A stretch of DNA of 64,000 nucleotides from Sporothrix humicola (taxonomy: Eukaryota > Ascomycota > Sordariomycetes > Ophiostomatales > Ophiostomataceae): NCBI GenBank assembly GCA_021396245.1, contig WNYE01000049.1, positions 62,001-126,000 on the forward strand, in the 5' to 3' direction. Positions 54,141-64,000 of the stretch are shown here, in pieces. The first letter of the stretch is position 1, and every line of letters begins with the position of its first letter. The translations under genes were made by a program, and so were the position numbers. Under the pieces are notes generated by a model that saw nothing but the letters and a program-made list of their open reading frames with translations, had not been told where the DNA came from and did no database searches.

Positions 54141-55134
54141 AGAGCTGTCGTTGTCGGCGCCGTCATTCTTTGGCGTCGTTGGCGTCGTTGGCGTTGCTGG
54201 CGTCGACAGACTCGAACTGTTGGTGGCTGAGAGGGTGTGCAAAAAGACCAGGCTTGCGAGTCTTCCCGTTCCTGGTTCCTGGCTTCGTGTTCCTGACTCG
54301 CTTGCAGTCTTTTCGTTTTTCGTCCGGCGTCATTGCTGTCGTACATCCTTTCTTGTCCTCCTTGACTACTCAACCTTTCCCCACAGATCGGGGCGCACGC
54401 AAAGCTCGCGGCCGGTGGCGCCGCACAAAAGGTAAATCGCATCAGCTCGTCAGGCACGAGATGCGACGGAGTGTGCATAGAAACGGTAAAGAGCAAACAG
54501 GTGAGCCTCGGTGGGAGGAAGTTTCAATGAAGCTACTGCACATCCATCAGAGGCAGCCCGACGATGATTGGTCGAGAGGCTTCTTTCCCCAGACCTTTTC
54601 GAGCAAAACAGGTAAAGAAAGGCAAGGCCGAGGCTAGCCCTCTTGCAGGCTCGCTGCTGCCGCTAGAAGGCCGAGACTACAGCACCCAAGACGGCCCAAG
54701 ACTGTCCTAAGAAAACACTGCCGCAACGATCCAGCTGGACAGGCCAGGTCACGAGACGGGCATACCGTTTAATATGGCTCTCTATTCACCTTGCAAAATT
54801 CTCAACTGAATACAAGAATAGGTACGGAAAATAATAGATGCAGCGTGCAGGCTTTCTGTCAAAGTAAGGCACAGTAGATCTACTTTTGCTCATGTGACAT
54901 GCAGACGGCACAAAGAAGGAAGGTAGGGCCTGCCTCATTCGGGGAGCCATGGAGAAGGAAGGCTCGGAGGGGAAACAAGGCTGCCTAGAACAGGCAATAC
55001 GTCACAGGCAGGAGCACAATAAGCACTTTAACGAGTTCGTCGAGGACTGTTCATCTCATCTTCAAGCCTTGCTTGTCATCTGTAATTTTGTTGCCTCTTC
55101 TTAACTACACGCCCCCAGCGCAAGGTCCATCACC

Positions 55135-55456
55135 ATGTCTGCCAGCAACAACACCCCAATCGACATCTCCAAACTTCCCCGGCCGACCCGGTCGGTCCAG
55201 CCAAACTGCATGGCCTACACCGACGACAAGGGCGTCCAGCACCGCATCTATCTTCCGCAGGGTTCTCTGGAGCGGGCATCCAGGCTTCTCGAAGAAAAGA
55301 ACTGGGACGAGCTGGCCAAGTATGAGCCGTACAGTAGGTCGAGCCTCAAGAAATCTAGAATTGTTTCACGTTGCATCTACTAACAACCAAGCAAACCAAG
55401 GATACAAGGAATCCGACTACAAGACGATCGAGCCAGAGCCAGAGGAAGGGCAGTAG
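55135..55456 (+). CDS. small protein of unknown function (two exons, 84 aa)
   Basis: Exon 1 is 55135-55333 and exon 2 is 55401-55456. The 67-bp intron starts GTAGGT, carries CTACTAACAACC as a near-perfect branch site and ends CCAAG. Splicing gives 84 aa: SKLPRPTRSVQPNCMAY near the start, YLPQGSLERASRLLEEKNWD in the middle, and a tail YKESDYKTIEPEPEEGQ. It has no signal peptide or membrane segment, and the C-terminus is acidic. The predicted helix at about 44-63 follows a short beta-prone segment. I do not recognise the family. Reading through the intron would give a different 82-residue end. The branch site and the quality of the exon 2 frame favour splicing. It sits alone, with 9 kb and 4.5 kb of empty space on its sides. 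Confidence 0.65.
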
Positions 55457-58400
55457 ACTGTTAGCCTGCGATTTGTCGACAATGCCATAAATAAGGACAG
55501 GCCGTTCGGAGATGAAAATGGACGGGCCACCAGCAAAGACAGGGCTGTCGAAGAGATCGAGCGAATTGAAATCCAATTCCATCACCTCAGCTAGGGCAAA
55601 GCATAGCTGCAGAGTGTATGGAATAAAGCACAGGCCAGAGCCGGTGATGCAAATGCAGGCCCTGGCTGGTTTGCCTTTTTGGATATTCAAAGTTGAAGAA
55701 CAGGGTACAAAAATAGATGCCTTGGACTAAAACAAATCTAATTCAAAAATCAGAATCGAAAACAAAAACATCCCGGCCGAGAAATGAGATGCAAGCTACG
55801 AAACAAAAAGAAACAATTCGAGCATAAACAAGCAGACAAGGTATCTTACGTCGCATAAGTATCGACTTGTTTGTCGTCGCCACTGTATTCGTCAACGTGT
55901 GGAGAACCGTTTACAAAAGTTAAACGCCCGCCCCAGAATCCAAGACGTCGGCCTGTGGCGCAGTTTTCCTTGTCCGCGTCAACAGATGAACCTGCAACAG
56001 AAGGATACGAAACAAAACGAGGAGGAAGAAGGAAGGTGGAGGAAAAGAAAAAGGATTCCAGTTGTTGCCTCCGTTTTCGTGTTCATTTCGACGAAAGAAG
56101 ATAAAAATGACATCACAGTTTGAAATCGATGTTGAGAACAAGTTTCTGGAACGGTCGTGGAAGATGAAATGGACGATGCAAAAGTGGCGCTCAATGGGCC
56201 GTCTCGAGATCCAGGAATAGACCAGGGCGCTTCACGAAACCAAAACGGAGGCCGGCCGTCTTTGCAAGAAGCTGTCGTGGAACGCCTGCAAAAGAGAGAG
56301 ACAAAAAGACAAAATAAAAACATTTTCAGTTCTCGCTTTGACGCGCCTAGCAAGCGCCAGGACGAGACCCTAAAATCAAAGCTACAAAGAACAGTCTTTG
56401 CCTGTCGAAAAAGTCAAAATAGAAGCATCCTGAAAATAGAGCTTCTGCGGGCCAAATGAGAGTTGTAGTTGGACCCCCAAAGCTGTTTGTCGAAAACAAC
56501 ATTTCTGCCGTCCTCTCCTCTCATTGGCGACACCTGCCGCCCGTCTCGCTCGGAACGCCAGTCTGCCGCCCAGCAGGTGCAGCGCTTGCCCTTTGTTTTG
56601 GGGAACCTGCAAGTTATTTTTGGGAGTTTTTCCCTACCAAATCTCATTGTCAGATACGCCGTACTGCACGATACGATTGATTCATCGATGAAGTGTCTCC
56701 CTCGCGTCAGTGGTAATCTGCCATGCTTTTTTTGTTCGTTCGGCCTTCTTCTGTCCCAACAGTTTGGGGGCGCTACCTTACTAAATGCATCCCGTCGACG
56801 AAAATAACCTTTTTAACATGAAAGGACCCTGGCGAGATGGCGACCAAAGAGACCTGCAATCTGTAATCTGTCTCGGCTCACCGTGAGTCCTGGGCCAAAC
56901 AGACGCATCCTCAAGACGCCCAGGCTCGCTACACGGCGAACCGCTCACCATGTCCCTTGTCTGTTTCCTTATTTGTGTCTGTTTTGTGCTCTAAAAATAC
57001 GGGCGTTTCTACGTGCCGCGCGAGAAGCAAAGAGACAAGAAAAGATAAACATTAAAGACACGACAACAACAAAGCAAATATGCAAGACCCGGCCGGCCGG
57101 CGCCTCGTCATGTACGATGTATCCATGTAGGGTGTGTAGCTAAAGAGAGACAACGGAACAGACGAAAACACATGATAATGGCGTACAGACAGAGACATAA
57201 ACAGGGACAGGACTGGGCAGACCAGGAACAAAACAGGGCCCTGGACAAGGACTGGCTATTCTCGTACTCCCACTCAAGAACTCAAAGATGCAAAGATGGA
57301 AAATCTAGAACATGTCTCCTGTGTGCGGCCTTCCTAAACAGAGCTCACGAGATAAAGGGCTCTCGTTGTCGAAAGGCGGAACATCCCGTGCGGCGTGGAC
57401 AAGATTCTATTAAAAGATGTTGCGCGTTCGTGTGTTTACCACCTACCAATTTGGGACATCCTCCATCCTCTGCAAGTTGACACAAAAACTCCGTTCTCAT
57501 TTTGTAAGTTGTTGAAAATTGAATGTCATCAATGCATGTCAAATTTTATTCCAAAGAAAAATATTTATCAAACTTGAAAGTAGTAATCATACTATTTTCT
57601 CTGATATTTTGAAAAAGGAAAATGAATTGTTACAATATCTTTTATTATAAAAAAAATTCACGAGTTTTAAATGAAAATAAAATAAAGGCGCAAGTAAATA
57701 AATCAACAATTTTGAACAAAGTCGATATTCAAGGACTTTGCAAGTAAACAAATCAACTCATTGTATTCACCAGGAACGTAGGCCATTGGAACTGAAAAGA
57801 GCTCCCATGTTTGGTCACACAGTCTCACACCACCTCAAGGCCAGGAACCCTTGGCTGAAGATTCTACAGAAACATGAGATGGTGTGATGGAGTCTCGGTA
57901 TATTCAATAAAGATAGAGCTATGAAAAGGGGTAAACTGGGTCCCTGAGAGAGTTACAGGAGCACAAACTCACAAACCGATTTAGATATGCACGAAACACG
58001 AGGTCGCAAGGTGAGAGGCGCTGGCCATTAACAAGGACTGCCTTGTCATCAGGCCTGTTGCCAGTCATGTCTTCGGCCGACAGACAACAAGAGAGTACGG
58101 TGCTTGCGAGTCAGCAAAAGCCATGCCGCATCTTGACTGGATCTCGACCACTTCAACAAGGAGCCGCCGGTCTTGTGTCGCGTAATTTTGGACATCGAGA
58201 AGGGACATCCCGGTTGCGTTGCGATCTTGAGATGCAATTGTGCGCATTCCTTGTGTTTTTTGTGCCATGCGTCCCACGTTGCATCTCTCATCAATTCTCC
58301 TGGACGGTCGGTCTGGTCTGGTCTGGCCATATTGTGGTTACGTGTATGTTTTCATCACGACAGTGCAAGAGACTTTCTGGTGGGCGCTTTGCAAACATCC

Positions 58401-59977
58401 GTAGAAGATCGAGGTCGAGAGCCTCGAGGCCGTTCACAGACGAACGAACGCATCAAGATGTAAGACGGAAGTCTGGTCTGCCGTCTTCAATACCGTAGAT
58501 ACACCCCCTTCTTTCTCGTCGTGTCGACTTTGACTCGCCACACGAACACGACTCCACCCTCTGCGAGGAATGTTGATGTTTTGGGTCTGAATCGCCAGAC
58601 CAGAGACAAACTTCTAACAGTATGGCGTGTGAGATACACTTGTTCTGCATTTTGCATTCTTGAATCCTGCGCTTTTGCGTGTTGCAATGTGGCCCCCAGC
58701 ATTTCGTCTGCATTCCAGAGGTGCCGAGAGACCCAACTCGCGCAGCCTTTCGGTCCATCGCGGCCCTTTGTCGATCCCGTAGCCTCCAGATATCGTAGCC
58801 TCTATCGACTATGAAGTGCCTCTCATGTTCTCCCTCTGCTTCCTTTTCTTTTGACGAGCCGGCAGTCAATCCGTTGGCGTAGGACTGCCGTAGCCCGTCC
58901 CGACGGCTCCTGCGGTTCCTTTTTGTGTCTGCGTGTCAAATGGCGCACTCGCCCTCGCCTATGCCGGCGCCCGTGGTGATGATAGTGCCGGCCAGTGTCC
59001 TCTCTAGAAAATCGGTGGAGAGACATGGCGTTCTATCTTAGTATTGGTGATTGTTATTGTCTCCAGGACGCGTGTCTGGCAGCCTTGATTCTGTTCAATG
59101 TTCACTTGTTCGGTTGACATGGAAGCGCCTCGAGCGCCTCAGCGCGTCGACGGGTCTCTGTACGAGGCCAGCTTTTGTCGAAAGCGCGACGCCCGCCTGA
59201 TATCAGATATCATGTGGGACAGTCATCCGTACCTGTTGCTCCTGTTTCTTTTTTGTCCCTTTTCTGCCGCTCGTCAAGTGAGAGGGCGAGACCGTTGTCG
59301 AGGCATTTGTTTTTGTTTTGTCTTCTCGTCCATTGTTTTTGTTTCTTCTCTTACAGGTCTCATGCACATTTACTGCAGGGTCGAGGACCGAAACCCGGCC
59401 GGCATATTCTTTTGCAGCACGCGGCACGACACAATACGATGAATGTTGCACTTTGCGTGCAGTGTCTGGCACATGTTGTGTCAAGCACAAGCAGCTACAC
59501 GCGGTCACGGTCAAGGATGCGCGCATCTTTGGTTGCATGCTTTTTATTCATCGTCTACTCTCCTTTCTTGATACATCCTCTGTATCCATATCTCCCCCTT
59601 GTTCATACACACTTCGTACGAATCGTCTGCGTCGTCGTCTGCCCACGACCCTTTCCATGCCAAACAAAAAGATAAACGCCAAATGCCCTCCCTTCCAGAG
59701 TGTTTGTGTAGACAGAAAATAACAAGGAAAACATAAAAAAGCAAAGGGAAAGGGGAAAAGGTCAAAGGGAAACGGGGAAACGGCATAAAAGCATAGGGGG
59801 ACACACTGGTAAATGCAATAATGGAATGGGAAACAAATATAAAGACAGAGTTGACAGGGGATTAGGGCTCAAAAAGATACATAAGAAATGGGAGAGGGAA
59901 AGTCAAAGGCTGGAAACGAACGTGTGTACAGGACGACGCCCAACGGACGTCGTATCTCAGCATAGGACAACCCCTTG
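55457..59977. other. 4.5 kb region without recognisable gene
   Basis: This contains the AT-rich patch at about 57490-57760. Otherwise it has mixed sequence with short conflicting frames (for example 58043-58498 plus), none resembling a known protein. The end next to CDC2 (about 59700-59970) is A-rich on the plus strand and is probably its 3' UTR. Confidence 0.5.
57490..57760. other. isolated AT-rich patch
   Basis: About 270 bp is strongly A/T-rich (runs such as TTATTATAAAAAAAATT and ATAAATAAATC) between ordinary sequence. It has no open frame and no clear repeat structure. Confidence 0.6.
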
Positions 59978-61080
59978 CTAGTGGTATCCGCTGCCGCTGT
60001 ACGCACCGCCCGCCGCAGCCGTCGTGGTGTGCTGGCGCGCCGCCGCCGCGGCCGTGCCGGGCAGCGCCTTTTCGAGGTCGTCAAAGTAGGGGTGGTTGCA
60101 GGCCTGCTTGGCCGAGAGGCGGCTGGCCGGGTCGTAGACCAGCATGAGTTCCAGGAGCTCCTGGCCCATGGGATCCAGCGTCGGGCAGATGGGCGTCTCG
60201 GTGTCCTGCACCCAGCGCGGGAACGATGCCTTGAAGTCGGGGTAGGTGGTGACGCCGGGCCAGACGTCTTCGGTGGGGGTGCCGAGCAGTCGGAAAATCT
60301 TGAAGATCTCGTCAATCTCCGAGTCGCCTGGGAAGAGCGGCTTGCGCATGGCCATCTCGGCAAAGATGCAGCCGACGGACCACATGTCGACGCCGGTCGA
60401 GTACTGGTGGCCGCCCAGCAGGATCTCGGGCGCGCGGTACCAGAGGGTGACGACTTCGTGGGTGTATGTCCGCAGGGGCACACCAAAGGCGCGCGCGAGA
60501 CCGAAATCGGCAAGCTTGAGGTTGCCCTCCTTGTTAATGAGCAGGTTCTGGGGCTTGAGGTCGCGGTGCAGGATGCGGTGGCTGTGGCAGTAGCGGATGC
60601 CGGCACAGAGCTGGCTCATGAACTTTTTGATAATGTCGTCGCCCAGGCCCAGCGTGTGCAGGCGTGTGCCGGTGCCCTCGGGCAGGGCCTTGCCGCGGCC
60701 GCCGTCGGACACGGGCAGCGAGTCCATGTACTTTTTGAGGTCGAGGTCCAGAAACTCAAACACCAGGTACAGCTTGTGGCCCTCGGCGTGGACAATGTTG
60801 TAGAGGCGCACAATGTTGGGGTCGCGCATTTCCTTGAGCAGGCTGATTTCGCGGATGGCGGTCGAGGGCACGCCCTCGTCCTCGGCCTCGAGCCGGATCT
60901 TCTTGAGGGCCACAATGCGGCCGCCAGCCGTCAAGTCGCGGGCCTTGTAGACGACACCGTAGGTGCCTGCAGAAGAGTGGTGGTTAGCTTCGAGTGTCGA
61001 GCACTACATGCCTAGTCCCTCCACGTAGGTTGACTGTACTTACCCTCGCCGACCTTTTCCAGCTTCTGGTAGTTATCCAT
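59978..61080 (-). CDS. cdc2: cyclin-dependent kinase CDC2/CDK1
   Basis: The master cell-cycle Ser/Thr kinase, 341 aa. Exon 1 is 61080-61044 and exon 2 is 60966-59978. The 77-bp intron (61043-60967; GTAAGT, CTAACC, CTGCAG) lies within codon 13. The protein begins MDNYQKLEKVGEGTYGVVYK, with the glycine loop and the inhibitory sites Thr14/Tyr15. It has the catalytic Lys34 and the cyclin-binding helix PSTAIRE (46-52). The active-site loop HRDLKPQN has Asp148, DFG is at 166-168, and YTHEVVTLWYRAPE carries the activating Thr181. A Gly-rich insertion at about 97-118 (VSDGGRGKALPEGTG) is characteristic of filamentous-fungal CDC2 and accounts for much of the extra length over human CDK1 (297 aa). The C-terminus is Ala/Thr-rich and ends GSGYH. 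It is divergent from the AlkB gene. Confidence 0.97.
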
Positions 61081-62088
61081 GGCGATCGGACGTGGTTATG
61101 TGTGGTTGAGGTTGTAGAAGGGGAAAACGGTTGGTGGGTGACGATATTCGAATCGTGGGAGAGAAAAGACTGCCGAAGATGCTCTCTTAGAAGCCAAGGG
61201 CCATGTCGTGAGGGATGTATGGAAGAGTCGTAAGCGGATCGTCGTGTCGTCTGGCCGCCGTGAGGAGTCAATCCTTTGCCTCAGTCGATCTTCTCTTTTC
61301 GTCGTCGTGGGGATGCAAGCGAGCGTCGAGCTGAAGAACGTCAGAGAAAGAAAACGAGTGGACGCGCTGGGCCTTGGCGACAAGGGAGAGAGGTCGTGGT
61401 AGCCGCGTTGTCGAGTGAGGGCGAGAGGCGGTCAAGGGTCGTGAGGGTCGTAAAGAAAAGTGTCGAAGGAGTCGAAAGGAATGAAGTCGGTCGTCGAGTC
61501 GTTGTCGTCGTTTTGGGCGTGGAGAGGAAAGAGCAAGGGTCGAACGTCTCCTGTCGGTGTCCGTATGGAAAGAGCGTGTCAATTCAATTTGGCGGGACCT
61601 CTCTCTCTCGCAGGTGTGGACTGTGTGGTGCAATTTTTGGGTGTTGTTTATTTATTTATTATTTATTTACTCCCTTGCGTTTTTGGGTGACGAACACAGT
61701 GGTCAAATCTGAGATTAGCGGGCGTTTGTAGCGGGGAAAAAGGGGCCTGGAGCGCTGTAGCGAATGAAACTCGCCCAAATTTGGGGGACCTGGGCCGACG
61801 CGTCGGGAGCGCGTTTTTGGTGTGCTTTCAAGGTCTCTAGGCTATTTTCTTATCTTATCGCACACAAAGTACCCCTCGCATAAAAATGGCGGGGCAACTA
61901 CGACCGGCGGTCGGGGCCGGCATTAAGATAAGGTGGTGGGCGAGGTAGGCTAAAAAAAAACCCAAATAAATTGGAGAAGCACGAGATCAGATGACACTCG
62001 ACAGCGACGACGACGACGACAATAACTGTCACGACCACGACCTTCCTCCCACCTCCCTCTCCCAGACGATGTCCTTTGCCTGCCCGTC
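61081..62088. promoter_or_regulatory. divergent promoter region between CDC2 and the AlkB homologue
   Basis: About 1 kb separates two divergent ATGs. It contains an AT run TTTATTTATTTATTATTTATTT at 61648-61669. Three GATAAG motifs are present, two overlapping on the minus strand (61849-61859) and one on plus (61927-61932). The motifs fit GATA-factor sites, but their function is unknown. The CDC2-proximal part is CT-rich on the CDC2 strand. Confidence 0.4.
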
Positions 62089-63258
62089 ATGACCGCCGAC
62101 ATCACCTCCCTTGACGCGCACGAGCAGCCGTCCGAGTACCTGCGCAGCAAATGGAAGACTTATGCGAAATCGACGGTGGCCGACATTGAGAAGAGCAAAG
62201 ACATTGACGAGATCGAGGTCGGCGCTGATGGAGCTGAGGGCGAAAAGACGGGAAGAGAGACCTTCCGGCCCGTCAGCAGTTTGCCGGCGGACCGCATAAA
62301 GGCCGCTTTCGCCACCTTCCTCGCCGGCAAGAGTCCAGTCGATGGAGATATCGAGATCGAGGCCGACGAGGCCGACGAAAAGGCTGCTCCCTCGAGTGAT
62401 ATCCCCGTCTATGCCCACCCACTGCTGCCCGGCCTCTTGATCATCCCCAAACTCGTGCCCATGACCGTCCAAAAGCGCCTGCTCGACCGCATGGTGCACC
62501 GCGATCTGCCCGACCAGAGACACCAGACAAACATGCATCTCCACTACAACCTGCCCTACCCAGACAATGGAGCTTCCTTTTTCACATACCCGCCACCGAA
62601 GAATGCACACAGCGTCGACGTTTTGGAGGGACCTGGCACCTTCCAGCCAAAAGACCCGTCGGTGCACCGCGCCCTCTCGATCCAACAGGTTCTGGATAAA
62701 AGACTGCACTGGGTGACGCTGGGCGGCCAGTACGACTGGACCAACCGTGTTTACCCAGGAAAAGAGGGCGAGGCCCAGGAAGAGGAGGTGCCGAGCTTCC
62801 CGCCAGACCTGATCACGCTGCTGGCCGGCCTGTTTCCCGAAACGGACGCACAAGCAGCCATTGTCAACTTTTACACGCCCGGCGACACGATGATGATCCA
62901 TCGGGATGTGTCAGAGGAAACCGACAAGGGACTGATCAGCCTTAGCATTGGCTGCGATGCGCTCTTTATGGCAGCACCGACGGCCGAGTTTGAGGAGAAG
63001 ACGGAGGACGCTGCCGAAAGAGAAGGAACCGACAAAGAGCCGTTTGTCCTGATCCGTTTAAGGTCTGGCGACGCTCTCTACATGTCTGGCCATGCACGTT
63101 TTGCATGGCACGGCGTTCCCAAGGTGCTCAAGGGCACATGCCCTGATGAACTTGCAGCCTGGCCGGCCGGCGAGCACACTGACGAACGCTACGAGGCCTG
63201 GCGCGGTTGGATGCGCAACAAGCGCGTCAACTTTAACGTACGCCAGATGCGAGACTGA
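62089..63258 (+). CDS. AlkB-homologue Fe(II)/2-oxoglutarate dioxygenase (ALKBH1-like)
   Basis: A single-exon protein of 389 aa. AlkB-type enzymes use iron and 2-oxoglutarate to remove alkyl groups from nucleic acid bases (DNA repair, or RNA demethylation as in ALKBH1). The N-terminal 100 residues are acidic and variable (EIEADEADEKAA at 89-100). The double-stranded beta-helix domain spans about 105-388. Iron ligands are H271 and D273 in MMIHRDVSEE and H341 in FAWHGVPK. The 2-oxoglutarate/substrate Arg pair is R379 and R385 in KRVNFNVRQ. The nucleotide-recognition lid includes NFYTPGDTM (260-268). An acidic insertion (299-318, EEKTEDAAERE) lies between strands. All expected catalytic residues are present, so it should be active. 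Substrate cannot be told from sequence alone. The gene starts about 1 kb from CDC2. Confidence 0.9.
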   Translation: MTADITSLDAHEQPSEYLRSKWKTYAKSTVADIEKSKDIDEIEVGADGAEGEKTGRETFRPVSSLPADRIKAAFATFLAGKSPVDGDIEIEADEADEKAAPSSDIPVYAHPLLPGLLIIPKLVPMTVQKRLLDRMVHRDLPDQRHQTNMHLHYNLPYPDNGASFFTYPPPKNAHSVDVLEGPGTFQPKDPSVHRALSIQQVLDKRLHWVTLGGQYDWTNRVYPGKEGEAQEEEVPSFPPDLITLLAGLFPETDAQAAIVNFYTPGDTMMIHRDVSEETDKGLISLSIGCDALFMAAPTAEFEEKTEDAAEREGTDKEPFVLIRLRSGDALYMSGHARFAWHGVPKVLKGTCPDELAAWPAGEHTDERYEAWRGWMRNKRVNFNVRQMRD

Positions 63259-63397
63259 AAACGAGGAGCGCGAGTACAGAGAGAGAAAAACAGGTCATAT
63301 TATTATCATATATCGTACCCTCGCCATCCAGGGCGAACCAGACCGCAAGGAAAGAAAGGACATAAAGGTGGACATAAAAGACAAAAGACAAGAAAGC

Positions 63398-64000
63398 CTA
63401 CAACAAGATGGCTAGCATTGGAATGGCCGCCGCGAGAACACCCATCCTCCACGACACCGACTCAACGGCCGCCCCGCTCGTGCCCACCAGCTGTGGCTTT
63501 GTTTGCGAAGCCGTCGTCTGCGAAATCACCTTTTGGCTCGGGCCAGCCACACACTGCCAGCTGCTCGCCAGGTTGCCCGCGCCGCTGCCGCTGTACACCA
63601 TCATCTGAGGGTAGCGGCACAAATTGCGGGTCACCACCGATGTCGTGGTGTTGCCGTTGCCTGCCGCAGTACTGTTGAAGGGAGCCGCGGAAAACTTGAC
63701 GGCCGCCAAAGTGTCTGGGGCTTTGCCATTCTCGACCCAGTCCACAAGCGCCGCCAGCGGATTTGACGGTGCCGCACCCGGACCGCCACCGCAGTGCTGC
63801 ACGCCAGGCGCCACAAACAGCCGATAAAACTCGTCGACCGTCTCAGCACCATTCATCAAGTCCATGGTGCGCTGGGCATAGTCCAAGGTGCCGTTAGGGA
63901 AGACAAGCTGGTCCGCCAGGCCGTGCCACGACAACAGCTTGCCGCCAGCTTTTTGGAAGGCACTGAGGTCCGGGTTGTCGGTGCCGATAATGTTGTCAAA
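63398..64000 (-). CDS. tannase/feruloyl esterase family enzyme, C-terminal part (truncated by window)
   Basis: This is the last 200 residues of a secreted alpha/beta-hydrolase of the tannase family, which cleaves gallate or ferulate esters of plant tannins and cell walls. The frame is open to the window edge at 64000. Visible motifs are WHGLADQLVFP, with the probable catalytic Asp, and GVQHCGGGPG, where His is catalytic and Cys pairs with the Cys beside the nucleophile in the CS-D-HC arrangement of the family. VDWVENGKAPDTL and RNLCRYPQMMVYSGSG follow. The end differs from secreted soluble members. A Ser/Thr-rich stretch is followed by a hydrophobic C-terminus (VLAAAIPMLAILL), suggesting a GPI anchor or tail membrane segment. 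The nucleophile Ser and the signal peptide lie outside the window. The AlkB gene converges on it across 139 bp. Confidence 0.88.
   Translation of the reverse strand, partial: FDNIIGTDNPDLSAFQKAGGKLLSWHGLADQLVFPNGTLDYAQRTMDLMNGAETVDEFYRLFVAPGVQHCGGGPGAAPSNPLAALVDWVENGKAPDTLAAVKFSAAPFNSTAAGNGNTTTSVVTRNLCRYPQMMVYSGSGAGNLASSWQCVAGPSQKVISQTTASQTKPQLVGTSGAAVESVSWRMGVLAAAIPMLAILL

Larger units (their letters stand above)
49121..55134. other. 6 kb region without recognisable gene
   Basis: This is the rest of the 9 kb between the cyclin and the small gene at 55135. It has several ATTGG/CCAAT words near 49450-49620, (TTCTTG)n at about 50917-50938, AAAATGC repeats at 51667-51692, an AGGAACGAC array at 53280-53309, and the 20-bp repeats at 54081. 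No supported coding region was found. Confidence 0.5.

Noticed and set aside
58043..58498. 151-codon plus-strand frame
   Set aside because: It conflicts with frames of similar length on the other strand and shows no domain, signal peptide or splice pattern.
59975..61015. 346-codon antisense frame over CDC2
   Set aside because: It is a shadow of the kinase gene, whose motifs are unmistakable.
1..64000. Secondary-metabolite cluster based on three MFS genes and an NmrA-like gene
   Set aside because: No polyketide synthase, peptide synthetase, terpene cyclase, P450 or pathway regulator was seen, and these genes are separated by unrelated ones.

Overview
This window looks like nuclear DNA of a filamentous ascomycete (Pezizomycotina, most likely Sordariomycetes). 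The evidence is short introns of 53-85 bp with GTAAGT/GTGAGT-type donors and GCTAAC/CTGAC-type branch points, GC-ending codons in most genes, secreted proteins of fungus-specific families (DUF1996, a GPI-type family, a fungal tannase/feruloyl esterase), TRI12-type MFS transporters, and a CDC2 kinase with the fungal insertion after the hinge. An Ophiostomatales/Sporothrix-like source would fit the long intergenic spaces, but that is only a guess. I saw no rRNA, tRNA or CRISPR, and no intact transposon.

Layout. Positions 1-182 hold the 3' end of a GDSL/SGNH esterase, which converges on a three-exon MFS transporter (737-2714, minus). A gene-free 3.4 kb carries a cluster of TGACTC motifs. Next come a conserved secreted, probably GPI-anchored protein (6136-6945, plus) and, converging on it, a DUF1996 secreted protein (7706-8769, minus). 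The proteasome activator BLM10/PA200 fills 10600-16737 (minus) and has a short in-frame intron near its 3' end. A CAP/PR-1-like secreted protein lies at 20373-21218 (minus).

From 24.3 to 34.8 kb, two similar TRI12-type MFS genes (24310-26154, plus; 33035-34819, minus) face each other tail to tail. Between them is a 6.9 kb accessory-looking patch. It holds a broken DUF3435 (tyrosine-recombinase-like) relic, a short intron-containing unknown gene or fragment, an apparently intact DUF7924 gene (predicted PD-(D/E)XK nuclease fold) with AT-richer codon use, and further short uninterpreted reading frames.

An NmrA-like NAD(P)-binding protein follows (37654-38583, plus), then 6.2 kb without a recognisable gene. 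A PHO85-type cyclin (44793-46151, minus) has a roughly 3 kb pyrimidine-rich leader/promoter. It lies 9 kb from a small two-exon unknown gene (55135-55456, plus). The right end has the cell-cycle kinase CDC2/CDK1 (59978-61080, minus) divergent from an AlkB-homologue dioxygenase (62089-63258, plus). The C-terminal part of a tannase/feruloyl esterase (63398-64000, minus) runs off the window edge.

Most genes are single, housekeeping or secreted-protein genes and do not form an obvious pathway cluster. The part that departs from ordinary core genome is the 26.2-33.0 kb patch between the two MFS genes.
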